From Prolixibacteraceae bacterium (lineage in GTDB: Bacteria; Bacteroidota; Bacteroidia; Bacteroidales; Prolixibacteraceae), in the NCBI GenBank assembly GCA_027451165.1, contig DAIDJX010000007.1, positions 1-26,824 on the forward strand: a DNA stretch of 26,824 nucleotides, written 5' to 3'. The notes beneath the pieces are model-generated. The model ran no database searches. It saw only the letters and a program-made list of their open reading frames with translations, and had not been told where the DNA came from. Shown here piece after piece: positions 15,396-23,751 of this stretch. Position numbers and translations under genes: made by a program. The stretch's first letter is position 1; each line of letters opens with the position of its first letter.

Positions 15396-16642
15396 TTTAT
15401 TATCTGTATGAATGGCTGAAACCATACAACATTCCGGGAATCGGAATGACACAATACATCTCCTTCCGGACTGCAGGAGCCATCCTGTTCTCCCTGATCA
15501 TCACCATCATATACGGAAAAAGACTGATTCAATTTCTGAGAATCAAACAGATCGGGGAAGAGGTCAGGGATCTGGGGCTGGAAGGCCAGCTGCAAAAGAA
15601 AGGGACACCCACCATGGGCGGAATCATTATCCTGGCCGGTATCCTGATCCCTACCCTGCTTTTTGCACGGATCAACAACACCTATATTATCCTGATGCTG
15701 GCCACGACCGTCTGGCTGGGTCTGATCGGGTTTGCCGACGACTACATCAAGGTATTCCAAAAGAACAAAAAGGGCCTGGCCGGTAAGTTCAAAATCATGG
15801 GACAGATCAGTCTGGGCCTCATGGTGGTGGCTACCTTGCTGTTCAGTCCGGATGTGGTGGTCAGGGAACCTGTCAGAGACGCTTCCGGCGCCACCCTGAA
15901 GGAGCTGGTAACCGATCCGGAAACAGGAGTTCAGCGGGTACAACCGGTCACCCACGAAGTCAAGTCCACAAAAACCACCATCCCTTTCATTAAAAGCAAC
16001 GAGTTTGACTACGAATGGCTGGTGGCCTTTGCCGGAGAAAGTGCTTCCTGGCTGAAATGGCTGGTGTATGCGGTGGCCATTATCCTGATCATTGTCTCCG
16101 TATCGAATGCCTCCAACCTGACAGACGGGGTTGACGGGCTGGCCACAGGAACGTCTGCCATCAGCGGCGCTTCCCTGGGAATCCTGGCCTACGTCAGTGG
16201 CAACATCATCTATTCCAACTATCTGGGAATCATGTATATTCCAAATCTCGGAGAGCTTACTGTCTTTATCGGGGCATTCATAGGGGCTACCATTGGTTTC
16301 CTGTGGTACAATTCCTACCCTGCCCAAATTTTTATGGGCGATACCGGGAGCCTGGCATTGGGCGGAATTCTGGCTGTTTTTTCGGTTATCATCCGGAAAG
16401 AAATCCTTATTCCCCTGCTGTGCGGGATCTTCCTGATTGAAAACCTGAGTGTGGTCATTCAGGTTGCCTGGTTCAAATACACCAAAAGGAAATATGGAGA
16501 GGGGCGCAGGGTTTTCCTGATGTCGCCTATCCACCATCATTTCCAGAAAAAAGGGATTCCGGAAGCCAAAATCGTGACCCGCTTCTGGATTGTCGGGATT
16601 CTCCTTGCCGTTATCACCATTGCCACACTCAAAGTACGCTGA
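15392..16642 (+). CDS. mraY: Phospho-N-acetylmuramoyl-pentapeptide transferase
   Basis: MraY makes lipid I by moving phospho-MurNAc-pentapeptide to undecaprenyl phosphate at the inner membrane. The 416-aa protein has about ten membrane segments. Conserved elements are KKGTPTMGG near residue 70, Asp116-Asp117-Tyr-Ile-Lys120 (GFADDYIKV), NLTDGVDGLA with Asp245 at 242-251, FMGDTGSLALGG near 313, and the SPIHHHFQKKG loop near 375. Compared with about 360 aa in E. coli it has an extra segment at about residues 150-225, between membrane segments, rich in Val, Thr and charged residues. Such an insertion is usual for the phylum. It is tightly coupled to murE and murD. Confidence 0.97.
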   Translation: MIYYLYEWLKPYNIPGIGMTQYISFRTAGAILFSLIITIIYGKRLIQFLRIKQIGEEVRDLGLEGQLQKKGTPTMGGIIILAGILIPTLLFARINNTYIILMLATTVWLGLIGFADDYIKVFQKNKKGLAGKFKIMGQISLGLMVVATLLFSPDVVVREPVRDASGATLKELVTDPETGVQRVQPVTHEVKSTKTTIPFIKSNEFDYEWLVAFAGESASWLKWLVYAVAIILIIVSVSNASNLTDGVDGLATGTSAISGASLGILAYVSGNIIYSNYLGIMYIPNLGELTVFIGAFIGATIGFLWYNSYPAQIFMGDTGSLALGGILAVFSVIIRKEILIPLLCGIFLIENLSVVIQVAWFKYTKRKYGEGRRVFLMSPIHHHFQKKGIPEAKIVTRFWIVGILLAVITIATLKVR

Positions 16643-16643
16643 T

Positions 16644-17981
16644 ATGAAAAAGAAACTGGTCATACTGGGAGGAGGAGAAAGCGGTGTGGGCTCTGCCATT
16701 CTGGGGCAAAAGCAAGGCTATGATGTTTTCCTTACCGATCTGGGCCCCATTAAGGAAAAATACCGCACCGTTCTTGGTCAGTATGGTATTGCTTACGAAG
16801 AGAACAGACATTCGGAGGACATCATCCTGAACGCTGATCTCATCATCAAAAGCCCGGGTATCCCGGAGAAAGCAGCCATCATGAAACAGATCAGGGCCAA
16901 AGGCATTCCGGTTGTTTCAGAGATTGAATTTGCCGGCAGGTACACTACCGCGAAAAAAATCTGCATCACCGGAAGCAACGGAAAAACCACCACTACCCTG
17001 CTTACCTGGCACCTGCTGAATAAAGCAGGATTACGGGCCGGATTGGCGGGAAATGTGGGAAAGAGCTTTGCCTGGCAGGTGGCGGAAGAGAATTTCGATT
17101 ACTATGTCATAGAGCTCAGCAGTTTTCAGTTGGACGATATGTTTGAATTTAAAGCAGATATAGCTGTTTTAATGAACATTACGCCCGATCACCTTGACCG
17201 GTACGATTACCGCATGGAAAACTATGTGGATTCAAAGTTCCGGGTCATCCGGAATCAGACGGAACATGACTATTTTATTTATTGCGCCGATGATCAGGTC
17301 ATCCTGGAGGAGCTGAAGAAGAGACAACCGCTTTCCAGGTGCATCCCCTTTTCATTGGGCCCGGTTCAGGGCGACGGAGCAGGAATTCAAGAAGATACAC
17401 TTTACATCAACCTTAATCAAAACCAATTCAGCATGTCAATTCTGGATTTAGCATTACAGGGCAAGCACAATGCCTATAATTCCATGGCAGCAGCCATTTC
17501 CGGGATGGTCCTGGAAATCCGCAACGAGCGGATCAGGGAAAGCCTTACTGATTTTCAGGGGGTAGAACACCGGCTGGAACGGTTTCTGAAAGTTCATGGG
17601 ATAGAATTCGTCAATGATTCCAAGGCCACCAACATCAACTCAACCTGGTATGCCCTGGAAAGCATGTCGCACCCGGTGGTATGGATAGCCGGAGGCATTG
17701 ACAAGGGAAACGACTATTCCATGTTGGTTGACCTGGTGAAGGAAAAGGTTAAGGCCATTGTATGCCTTGGGGTGGACAATTCTAAAATCCATAAGGCATT
17801 CGACGGAATTGTCCGGAATATTGTGGATACCGCCAGCATGGCCGAGGCCGTAAAATCAGCTTATTACCTGGCCCGTAATGGCGATATTGTCCTGTTGTCG
17901 CCTGCTTGTGCCAGTTTCGACCTCTTTGAAAATTACGAAGACAGAGGCCGGCAATTCAAGCAGGAAGTAAGAAATCTGTAA
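16644..17981 (+). CDS. murD: UDP-N-acetylmuramoylalanine--D-glutamate ligase
   Basis: MurD adds D-glutamate to UDP-MurNAc-L-Ala. I placed the start at ATG 16644, one base after the mraY stop, because MKKKLVILGGGESGVGSA is the usual N-terminus; a longer frame from 16590 would overlap mraY by 53 bp. That gives 445 aa. The ATP loop is Gly110-Ser-Asn-Gly-Lys-Thr115, followed by LAGNVGKSF and ELSSFQLDD. The middle part has NITPDHLDRY, and the C-terminal domain has EFVNDSKATNINSTWYALES and WIAGGIDKGNDYS. These are all as expected for MurD. The next gene, ftsW, starts 11 bp downstream. Confidence 0.97.
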   Translation: MKKKLVILGGGESGVGSAILGQKQGYDVFLTDLGPIKEKYRTVLGQYGIAYEENRHSEDIILNADLIIKSPGIPEKAAIMKQIRAKGIPVVSEIEFAGRYTTAKKICITGSNGKTTTTLLTWHLLNKAGLRAGLAGNVGKSFAWQVAEENFDYYVIELSSFQLDDMFEFKADIAVLMNITPDHLDRYDYRMENYVDSKFRVIRNQTEHDYFIYCADDQVILEELKKRQPLSRCIPFSLGPVQGDGAGIQEDTLYINLNQNQFSMSILDLALQGKHNAYNSMAAAISGMVLEIRNERIRESLTDFQGVEHRLERFLKVHGIEFVNDSKATNINSTWYALESMSHPVVWIAGGIDKGNDYSMLVDLVKEKVKAIVCLGVDNSKIHKAFDGIVRNIVDTASMAEAVKSAYYLARNGDIVLLSPACASFDLFENYEDRGRQFKQEVRNL

Positions 17982-17992
17982 TCTGGAACCGA

Positions 17993-19207
17993 ATGGAAAT
18001 TCAGGTAAAAAACCTTATCAGGGGAGACAAGGTCATCTGGACCGTCATTTTGTCTCTTTCCATGCTATCGTTGCTGATTGTGTACAGCGCCACCGGGGCA
18101 CTGGCTTTCCGCCAGCAGGATGGGAATACCTTTTATTTTCTGGGAAGGCAGCTGTTTTTCCTGATCATGGGCTTGGGTATTATGGTGGTGATGATCAAGG
18201 TTGTTCCGGTGAAGGCTTACGCCATCCTGTCCAAAGTCCTGGTGCTGATCAGTATCGGATTGCTGGGGCTGGCTTTCGGACTGAAACTGCTTCACCTGCC
18301 CGGGGTATCCTCCTCCGGAAGGACACTTTACCTGGGGCCTATCTCCTTTCAGCCGGCGGAATTTGCCAAGCTGGCGCTGATCATGTACACGGCTAAACTG
18401 CTCGGGGTGGACCAGGAAACGGAAGAAGGCAGAATCTTTGCGTTTTGGCGTATTATCATCCCTACCGGAATCATCTGCGGAATCATCCTTTTTTCCAACT
18501 TTTCCACCGCGGCATTACTTGGCGTAACCATCATGGCCATGATGTTTGTCGGAAGGGTGCCCTTCAGGTACCTGGGAATGGTAGTTGCCGCCGGAATCCT
18601 GTTGGTTATCGGCCTGTATATCCTGGGGAAAAATGTAGAAAACCTTCCTGGGCGTTTTGGCACCATCACAGGCAGGATTGAACGTTTTGTAAATGGCGAC
18701 AAGGAATCAGAAAAAGGTATCACGCAGGCAGATTATGCCAAACTGGCCATTTATGAAGGCGGGTGGATTGGAAAAGGACCTGGAAATTCAGATGTGGCCA
18801 ACTACATGGCTGCTGCCTACAACGATTTTATTTTTGCCATCATCATCGAAGAATACGGAATTTTCGGAGGCATCATCCTGATCATGCTTTACCTGATTTT
18901 TTTCTTCAGGGGAATTCTCATTGTCAAAAAGGCCAACCGAACCTTTCCGGCTTTTCTGGTAGCCGGACTGGTCATGATTTTCACGTTCCAGGCCATGATC
19001 AATATGGGCGTCTCCAGCGGCGTCTTCCCGGTAACAGGCCAGCCACTGCCCTGGGTGAGCCTCGGAGGCACCTCGCTGCTGTTCACATCGATTGCCTTTG
19101 GCTGCATTTTAAGTGTCAGCTACCAGAACCAGAAAGAGAGTAAAAACGCCGTGGAACCAGCCGTTCAGGTTGTTGTCCCGGATGAAGACCAGGAAATACA
19201 TGGATAA
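17993..19207 (+). CDS. ftsW: Septal peptidoglycan glycosyltransferase FtsW (SEDS family)
   Basis: FtsW polymerises lipid II into glycan strands at the septum, working with FtsI. The 404-aa protein begins with a short cytoplasmic segment and contains roughly ten membrane spans. Conserved SEDS elements include LIVYSATGALAF near residue 28, GPISFQPAEFAKLALIMYTAK near 116, a long periplasmic loop with KGPGNSDVANYMAAAYNDFIFAIIIEEYG near 260-290, and PLPWVSLGGTSLL near 349-361. The extended C-terminus is rich in Glu, Lys and Val. It overlaps murG by 8 bp. Distinguishing FtsW from RodA rests on its dcw position. Confidence 0.96.
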   Translation: MEIQVKNLIRGDKVIWTVILSLSMLSLLIVYSATGALAFRQQDGNTFYFLGRQLFFLIMGLGIMVVMIKVVPVKAYAILSKVLVLISIGLLGLAFGLKLLHLPGVSSSGRTLYLGPISFQPAEFAKLALIMYTAKLLGVDQETEEGRIFAFWRIIIPTGIICGIILFSNFSTAALLGVTIMAMMFVGRVPFRYLGMVVAAGILLVIGLYILGKNVENLPGRFGTITGRIERFVNGDKESEKGITQADYAKLAIYEGGWIGKGPGNSDVANYMAAAYNDFIFAIIIEEYGIFGGIILIMLYLIFFFRGILIVKKANRTFPAFLVAGLVMIFTFQAMINMGVSSGVFPVTGQPLPWVSLGGTSLLFTSIAFGCILSVSYQNQKESKNAVEPAVQVVVPDEDQEIHG

Positions 19208-20303
19208 ACTAAAAATAATCATCAGCGGCGGAGGTACCGGGGGGCATATTTTCCCGGCCATCTCTATTGCCGGGGAGTTCAGGAAACGTTTTCCTGACTG
19301 TGATATCCTCTTTGTAGGCGCTTTGGGAAGAATGGAGATGGAGAAAGTACCGGCAGCAGGATACCAGATAACCGGTCTTCCGGTGATGGGATTACCCAGG
19401 AAGCCAGGCTTTAAATCTTTTCTGTTCATGATCAGGCTCCTGCAAAGCCTGTGGAAAGCCCGGAAGATCGTCCGGAATTTTCAGCCCGATATTGCCATCG
19501 GCGTTGGCGGTTACGCCAGCGGTCCTCTTCTGCGTGCAGCCATTGCCAGGAAAATTCCGGCGCTGATCCAGGAACAAAACTCCTTTGCGGGAAAAACCAA
19601 TAAATGGCTGGCCACCAAGGCAGGTTGTATTTGCGTGGCGTATGAGGGAATGGAGCGCTATTTCCCCAGGGATAAGCTTGTGCTTACCGGTAATCCGGTC
19701 AGAAATGAACTTTTCTCCGGTACGCACACCAGGGAAGAAGCCAGCCGTTGGTTTCAGCTGCAGGACAGTGGAAAAACCCTCCTGGTCACCGGAGGTAGCC
19801 TTGGCGCCAGAACTTTGAACAATGCTGTTCTTGCCAACCTGGACAAATTCCGGGAGGCCGGAATTTCGGTGCTTTGGCAGACCGGATCACTCTATTTCCG
19901 GGAAATGAAGGCCAAAACAGATGGTAAGCTACCGGAAAACATCCGGATCGTGGAGTTCATTGACCGGATGGATCTGGCCTATACCGCCGCCGATGTGGTG
20001 CTCTCCAGGGCGGGCGCCGGAACCATCAGCGAATTGTGTCTGGCAGGTAAGCCGGCCATCCTGGTGCCTTCCCCCAATGTTGCCGAAGACCATCAGACGA
20101 AAAACGCCCTATCACTGGTAGAAAAAGAGGCTGCCCTGCTGATCCGGGACAGTGACCTCGAAGAACGGCTTTTCCCGGAAACGGAAGCCCTGTTCAGCAA
20201 CCCTGCCCTACTGGTAAAACTGTCAGCAAACATAACCAGAATGGCGAGGCCCGATGCGACTTCCCGGATTGTAAACGAAGCGCTTAAACTCATTGCCCCA
20301 TGA
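19200..20303 (+). CDS. murG: UDP-GlcNAc:lipid I N-acetylglucosaminyltransferase
   Basis: MurG adds GlcNAc to lipid I on the cytoplasmic face to make lipid II. I chose the ATG at 19200 (overlapping the ftsW stop by 8 bp), since it gives MDKLKIIISGGGTGGH, the standard N-terminus; upstream starts would lie deep inside ftsW. The 367-aa chain has two Rossmann domains. The G-loop Gly10-Gly-Gly-Thr-Gly-Gly-His16 is followed by GVGGYASGPLL near residue 102, the second-domain loop VTGGSLGARTLN near 196, and the nucleotide-sugar binding region RAGAGTISELCLAGKPAILVP near 268. All motifs are intact. murC starts inside its stop codon (ATGA). Confidence 0.97.
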   Translation: MDKLKIIISGGGTGGHIFPAISIAGEFRKRFPDCDILFVGALGRMEMEKVPAAGYQITGLPVMGLPRKPGFKSFLFMIRLLQSLWKARKIVRNFQPDIAIGVGGYASGPLLRAAIARKIPALIQEQNSFAGKTNKWLATKAGCICVAYEGMERYFPRDKLVLTGNPVRNELFSGTHTREEASRWFQLQDSGKTLLVTGGSLGARTLNNAVLANLDKFREAGISVLWQTGSLYFREMKAKTDGKLPENIRIVEFIDRMDLAYTAADVVLSRAGAGTISELCLAGKPAILVPSPNVAEDHQTKNALSLVEKEAALLIRDSDLEERLFPETEALFSNPALLVKLSANITRMARPDATSRIVNEALKLIAP

Positions 20304-21697
20304 AAGAGTTCGATCAGATCAAATATGTCTATTTTTTGGGCGCCGGCGGTATTGGGATGAGCGCCCTGGCCCGCTGGTTCAGGCACCTTGGCATGCAGGT
20401 GGCCGGTTATGACCGCACCCTGTCAGCACTCACCCGGGAAATGGAAAAGGAAGGCATCCTAATCCATGATACCGACCTCGGAAAAGGTGTATCCAAACTG
20501 GTTGGCCGCCCAACAGATACCCTCGTGGTGCTGACTCCCGCCATTCCACCAGACCATGGGGAATGGAACTGGCTCAGGGACTATGGTTTCCCCATCCTGA
20601 AAAGATCGAAGGTACTCGGCATCATCTGCAACAATGCAAAATGCGTCGCCGTAGCCGGCACCCATGGCAAAACCACCGTTTCCACGATGGTGGCAACCAT
20701 CCTGAGATCATCAGCCATGGGTTGCGGGGCTATCCTGGGGGGCATTTCCAAAAATTTCAATTCCAACCTGCTCCTCCCGGAACCGGGCAATGAATGGCTC
20801 GTCACCGAAGCAGATGAATATGACCGCTCTTTCCTCCAACTGACACCCGATATTGCCCTTATCACCTATCTCGATGCCGATCACCTCGACATATACGGGA
20901 ACCACGAAGAAATGAAGGAAACCTTCCTTGAGTTTGCCAGCCAGGTCAGAAGCGGCGGAACGCTGATCCTGAACAGCGAAATCAGAAACGCTTTCCCGGA
21001 ACAAGCAGACAAAAATATCCTCACTTACTCCCTGTCCGGGGAAAGTGATTTTCATACGGTTGATCTTCAGGTCAATCCCGGAACGAAATGCTACCGGTTC
21101 AGGCTACAAACACCTGCCGGACCAACCGGAGTCATTGAGATGAATTATCCGGGAATTCTGAATGTGGAAAATGGAGTTGCCGCAGGGGCAGCCGCTTTTG
21201 TGGCTGGCGCCACCCTCGAAGAAATCAGGAATGGGCTGGAAGCTTATTCCGGGGTCCGAAGAAGATTTGACATCCGTTACAGGGACAGCCAGTTCCTGTT
21301 TATTGACGACTACGCCCATCACCCCCGGGAGCTGGGCGCCTTTATCCGGTCGGTCAGGCTGCTCTATCCCGGAGAAAAAATCACCGGCATTTTCCAGCCT
21401 CACCTCTACACCAGAACCCGCGATTTTGCGCCTGGATTTGCTGAAAGCCTGGACCTCCTCGATACGGCGATCTTATTGCCTGTTTATCCGGCCAGGGAAC
21501 TTCCCATAGAAGGCGTTTGTTCGGAGATGATCCTGGAGCTTATGCAATTACAGGACAAACAACTGATGAGCAAGACGGAAGTCATTGACTACATCAGGGA
21601 ACAGAAGCCAGGCATTTTGCTGACCATGGGCGCCGGAGACATTGAGTTGCTGGCCGGAGACATTATAGCTGTGCTGAAAAATGAACAGAAAAGTTAA
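20300..21697 (+). CDS. murC: UDP-N-acetylmuramate--L-alanine ligase
   Basis: MurC adds L-alanine to UDP-MurNAc, the first peptide step. The 465-aa protein begins with a Rossmann motif (YFLGAGGIGMSALARW). Its ATP loop is Ala119-Gly-Thr-His-Gly-Lys124-Thr-Thr126 and it has the TEADEYDRSFLQL block near residue 173. The C-terminal domain has GVRRRFDIRY and DDYAHHPREL near 335, and GIFQPHLYTRTRDF near 364, all typical of MurC. The start overlaps the murG stop (ATGA) and the end overlaps ftsQ by 17 bp. No fused Ddl or MurB domain is present. Confidence 0.97.
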   Translation: MKEFDQIKYVYFLGAGGIGMSALARWFRHLGMQVAGYDRTLSALTREMEKEGILIHDTDLGKGVSKLVGRPTDTLVVLTPAIPPDHGEWNWLRDYGFPILKRSKVLGIICNNAKCVAVAGTHGKTTVSTMVATILRSSAMGCGAILGGISKNFNSNLLLPEPGNEWLVTEADEYDRSFLQLTPDIALITYLDADHLDIYGNHEEMKETFLEFASQVRSGGTLILNSEIRNAFPEQADKNILTYSLSGESDFHTVDLQVNPGTKCYRFRLQTPAGPTGVIEMNYPGILNVENGVAAGAAAFVAGATLEEIRNGLEAYSGVRRRFDIRYRDSQFLFIDDYAHHPRELGAFIRSVRLLYPGEKITGIFQPHLYTRTRDFAPGFAESLDLLDTAILLPVYPARELPIEGVCSEMILELMQLQDKQLMSKTEVIDYIREQKPGILLTMGAGDIELLAGDIIAVLKNEQKS

Positions 21698-22439
21698 AAA
21701 TACAGTCCGGATTGCAGGATGGATTATGCTGGCACTCACCGTGGTCGCCGTGTTTACCTTTTCGTCGAACCGCTTCAAAGGGGTGAAATGCACCCAGATG
21801 GTGGTGAAATATGCCGGCAGGAAAACCATCCGGTTAAGCGAAAATGAACTGATCCGCTTGGCAAAAACCAGTAACCAGCAGATCATCGGCAACAAAATGG
21901 AGAACATCGACACGGAAGCCATTGAAAAGGCAGTTTCCCGGAGTGGAGCCATACTGACTGTTGATGCCTATAAATCGATCGTCCGGGATTCTACAGGCTA
22001 CAAAGGCGCTGTCACCATCAAGGTCAGGCACCGGAAGCCGGCGCTGCGCATATTCTCCCCCAACGGAAGTTACTATGTGGATAAAGAGGGCAGCCGGATA
22101 CCGGTCTCCGTGAACTATGCCGCCGATGTCCCGGTGGCCACCGGAAATATTTCCGCTGAAACAACCCGGACCGATCTGCTCCCATTGGTGGAATTCATCC
22201 AGAATGATAAATTCTGGAAAGCCCAGATCAAACAAATACAAGTAACCAGTTCCGGGGAATTTATTCTGACCACCCTGGTGGGCAATCAGTTGATTGAATT
22301 CGGAACTGCAGAGCACATGAAAACAAAATTCAGGAACCTGAAGGCATTTTACGAGCAGGTACTGAAAGACAACAACTGGAACAAATACAGCAGGATTATT
22401 TTGAAATTTGAAAATCAGGTCATTGCAAAAAAAAGTTAG
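21681..22439 (+). CDS. ftsQ: FtsQ-like divisome protein
   Basis: This 252-aa bitopic protein has a short basic cytoplasmic tail, one membrane segment (about residues 11-29, IAGWIMLALTVVAVFTFSS) and a periplasmic region. A POTRA-like part (about 37-110) contains NQQIIGNKMENIDTEAIEKAVSR and ends in the VTIKVRHRKPALRIF segment. A beta domain follows, with NGSYYVDKEGSRIPVS near 128. FtsQ holds the FtsL/FtsB complex at the septum. The start lies inside murC (17-bp overlap). Identity to proteobacterial FtsQ is low, so the call relies on domain order and on the position between murC and ftsA. Confidence 0.9.
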   Translation: MNRKVKNTVRIAGWIMLALTVVAVFTFSSNRFKGVKCTQMVVKYAGRKTIRLSENELIRLAKTSNQQIIGNKMENIDTEAIEKAVSRSGAILTVDAYKSIVRDSTGYKGAVTIKVRHRKPALRIFSPNGSYYVDKEGSRIPVSVNYAADVPVATGNISAETTRTDLLPLVEFIQNDKFWKAQIKQIQVTSSGEFILTTLVGNQLIEFGTAEHMKTKFRNLKAFYEQVLKDNNWNKYSRIILKFENQVIAKKS

Positions 22440-22443
22440 GGTT

Positions 22444-23733
22444 ATGGCTACAATTCAGGAATTTGCGGTTGTCATTGACATTGGATCAACAAAAATCACC
22501 GCGTTGGCGGGTAACAAAACAGCCAACGGAAGAATCCACATCCTTGGGCAGGCACAGGTGCCTTCCAGGGGGATCAAAAGAGGGGTGGTGCTGAATCCGG
22601 AGGAGTTTGCCTATGCGCTGAAGGAGCTGATCGGACGGCTGGAGACCCAGGTAGACCATACGATCACCACGGTTTCCGTCTGTATGGCGGGGATGGCCAT
22701 CAACACTGCAGTGTATGAGGGAGTTCGGCACATTGAAACGGGTATTGTCAGCCAGTCGGATGTCGATTACCTGGAACAGGAGGCTTCCAGAACCCCCCTG
22801 GAACCGGGTCATCGCATCTACCACATGTTCCTCCGGAATTATGAGATCGGGGATGAAAGCGATGTGACCGTACCGGTAGGTCATGAAGGCCGCAGATTGC
22901 TGGCACGTTACACTATCATTTCGGCGCCTGCTTCCTATCGCGACAGCGTAGCCAAGGCGCTCAGCAAGCTCGGAATTGAAATTGGCATTTTCGCACTTTC
23001 CCCTCTGGCTATCGCTGAGGCAGTCGTAACCGGTGAAGAAAAAGATTTGGGGGTAGTTTCGGTGGATATTGGCGGGGGAACCACCAAAATATGCTGCTTT
23101 GGAAACGGCCGGATGCAATACATGGCCGTCGTACCCTTTGGAGGAGAGGTGATCACCCGCGACCTGAAAGAAGCGCTCTCGATCCTGCAGAAAAAGGCAG
23201 AACAGCTGAAAGTGGAATATGGCCAGGCCATCGGTGATTTCGCGGAAGAGGGCAAATTCGTTGCCATTCCGGGCAGTGAAGGGTGGGAACATAAGGAAAT
23301 TTCCTTCAAATCACTGGCTTACATCATCCAGGCCCGGCTGGAAGAAATCATTGACAGCGCCCTCCTCTACATTGAAAAATCAGGTTTGCCCGATCATACC
23401 GCTCAGGGAATTGTAATTTCAGGCGGTACTTCAAAGATGCCTAACCTGGTGCAACTGGTGAAATACAGGACAGGGATGGATGCCCGGCTGGGATTTTTGC
23501 AGTTCAAACTGGCAGAAAACGCCGATATCGACAAAACCGCCTTTATGGGTGCTTTGGGGTTGCTGAAAATTGCGCTCCGGAGCAGCCTCCCTTTCCAACA
23601 GAACAAACTGGAAGCGCCTCCCCAAACTAAAAACAACACCTCCCGCAGGGGTAACAGATTTTTCAGTCATCTCGGGGAGAAAGTTTCCCAGCAGATTAAA
23701 TTGATTTTTGAAGAAGATAACCTCAATTCTTAA
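22444..23733 (+). CDS. ftsA: Cell division protein FtsA
   Basis: FtsA is an actin-like ATPase that ties FtsZ to the membrane and recruits later division proteins. I chose the ATG at 22444 (4 bp after ftsQ), giving MATIQEFAVVIDIGSTK; the frame also extends 12 codons upstream into ftsQ. The 429-aa chain shows the phosphate-1 loop DIGSTKITALAG at 12-23, the FtsA-specific 1C domain with KRGVVLNPEEFAYAL, VVSVDIGGGTTKIC near 203, and VISGGTSKMPNLVQL near 322. The C-terminus is a basic linker followed by a probable amphipathic membrane-targeting helix ending IKLIFEEDNLNS. It is followed 18 bp later by the first ftsZ. Confidence 0.97.
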   Translation: MATIQEFAVVIDIGSTKITALAGNKTANGRIHILGQAQVPSRGIKRGVVLNPEEFAYALKELIGRLETQVDHTITTVSVCMAGMAINTAVYEGVRHIETGIVSQSDVDYLEQEASRTPLEPGHRIYHMFLRNYEIGDESDVTVPVGHEGRRLLARYTIISAPASYRDSVAKALSKLGIEIGIFALSPLAIAEAVVTGEEKDLGVVSVDIGGGTTKICCFGNGRMQYMAVVPFGGEVITRDLKEALSILQKKAEQLKVEYGQAIGDFAEEGKFVAIPGSEGWEHKEISFKSLAYIIQARLEEIIDSALLYIEKSGLPDHTAQGIVISGGTSKMPNLVQLVKYRTGMDARLGFLQFKLAENADIDKTAFMGALGLLKIALRSSLPFQQNKLEAPPQTKNNTSRRGNRFFSHLGEKVSQQIKLIFEEDNLNS

Positions 23734-23751
23734 CCGGAAAAAACAGCCACC

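Noticed and set aside
15302..16699. 465-codon minus-strand open frame
   Set aside because: It is antisense to mraY and parts of murE and murD; its composition (Asp/Gln/Gly/His-rich) is the mirror of membrane codons and shows no domain.
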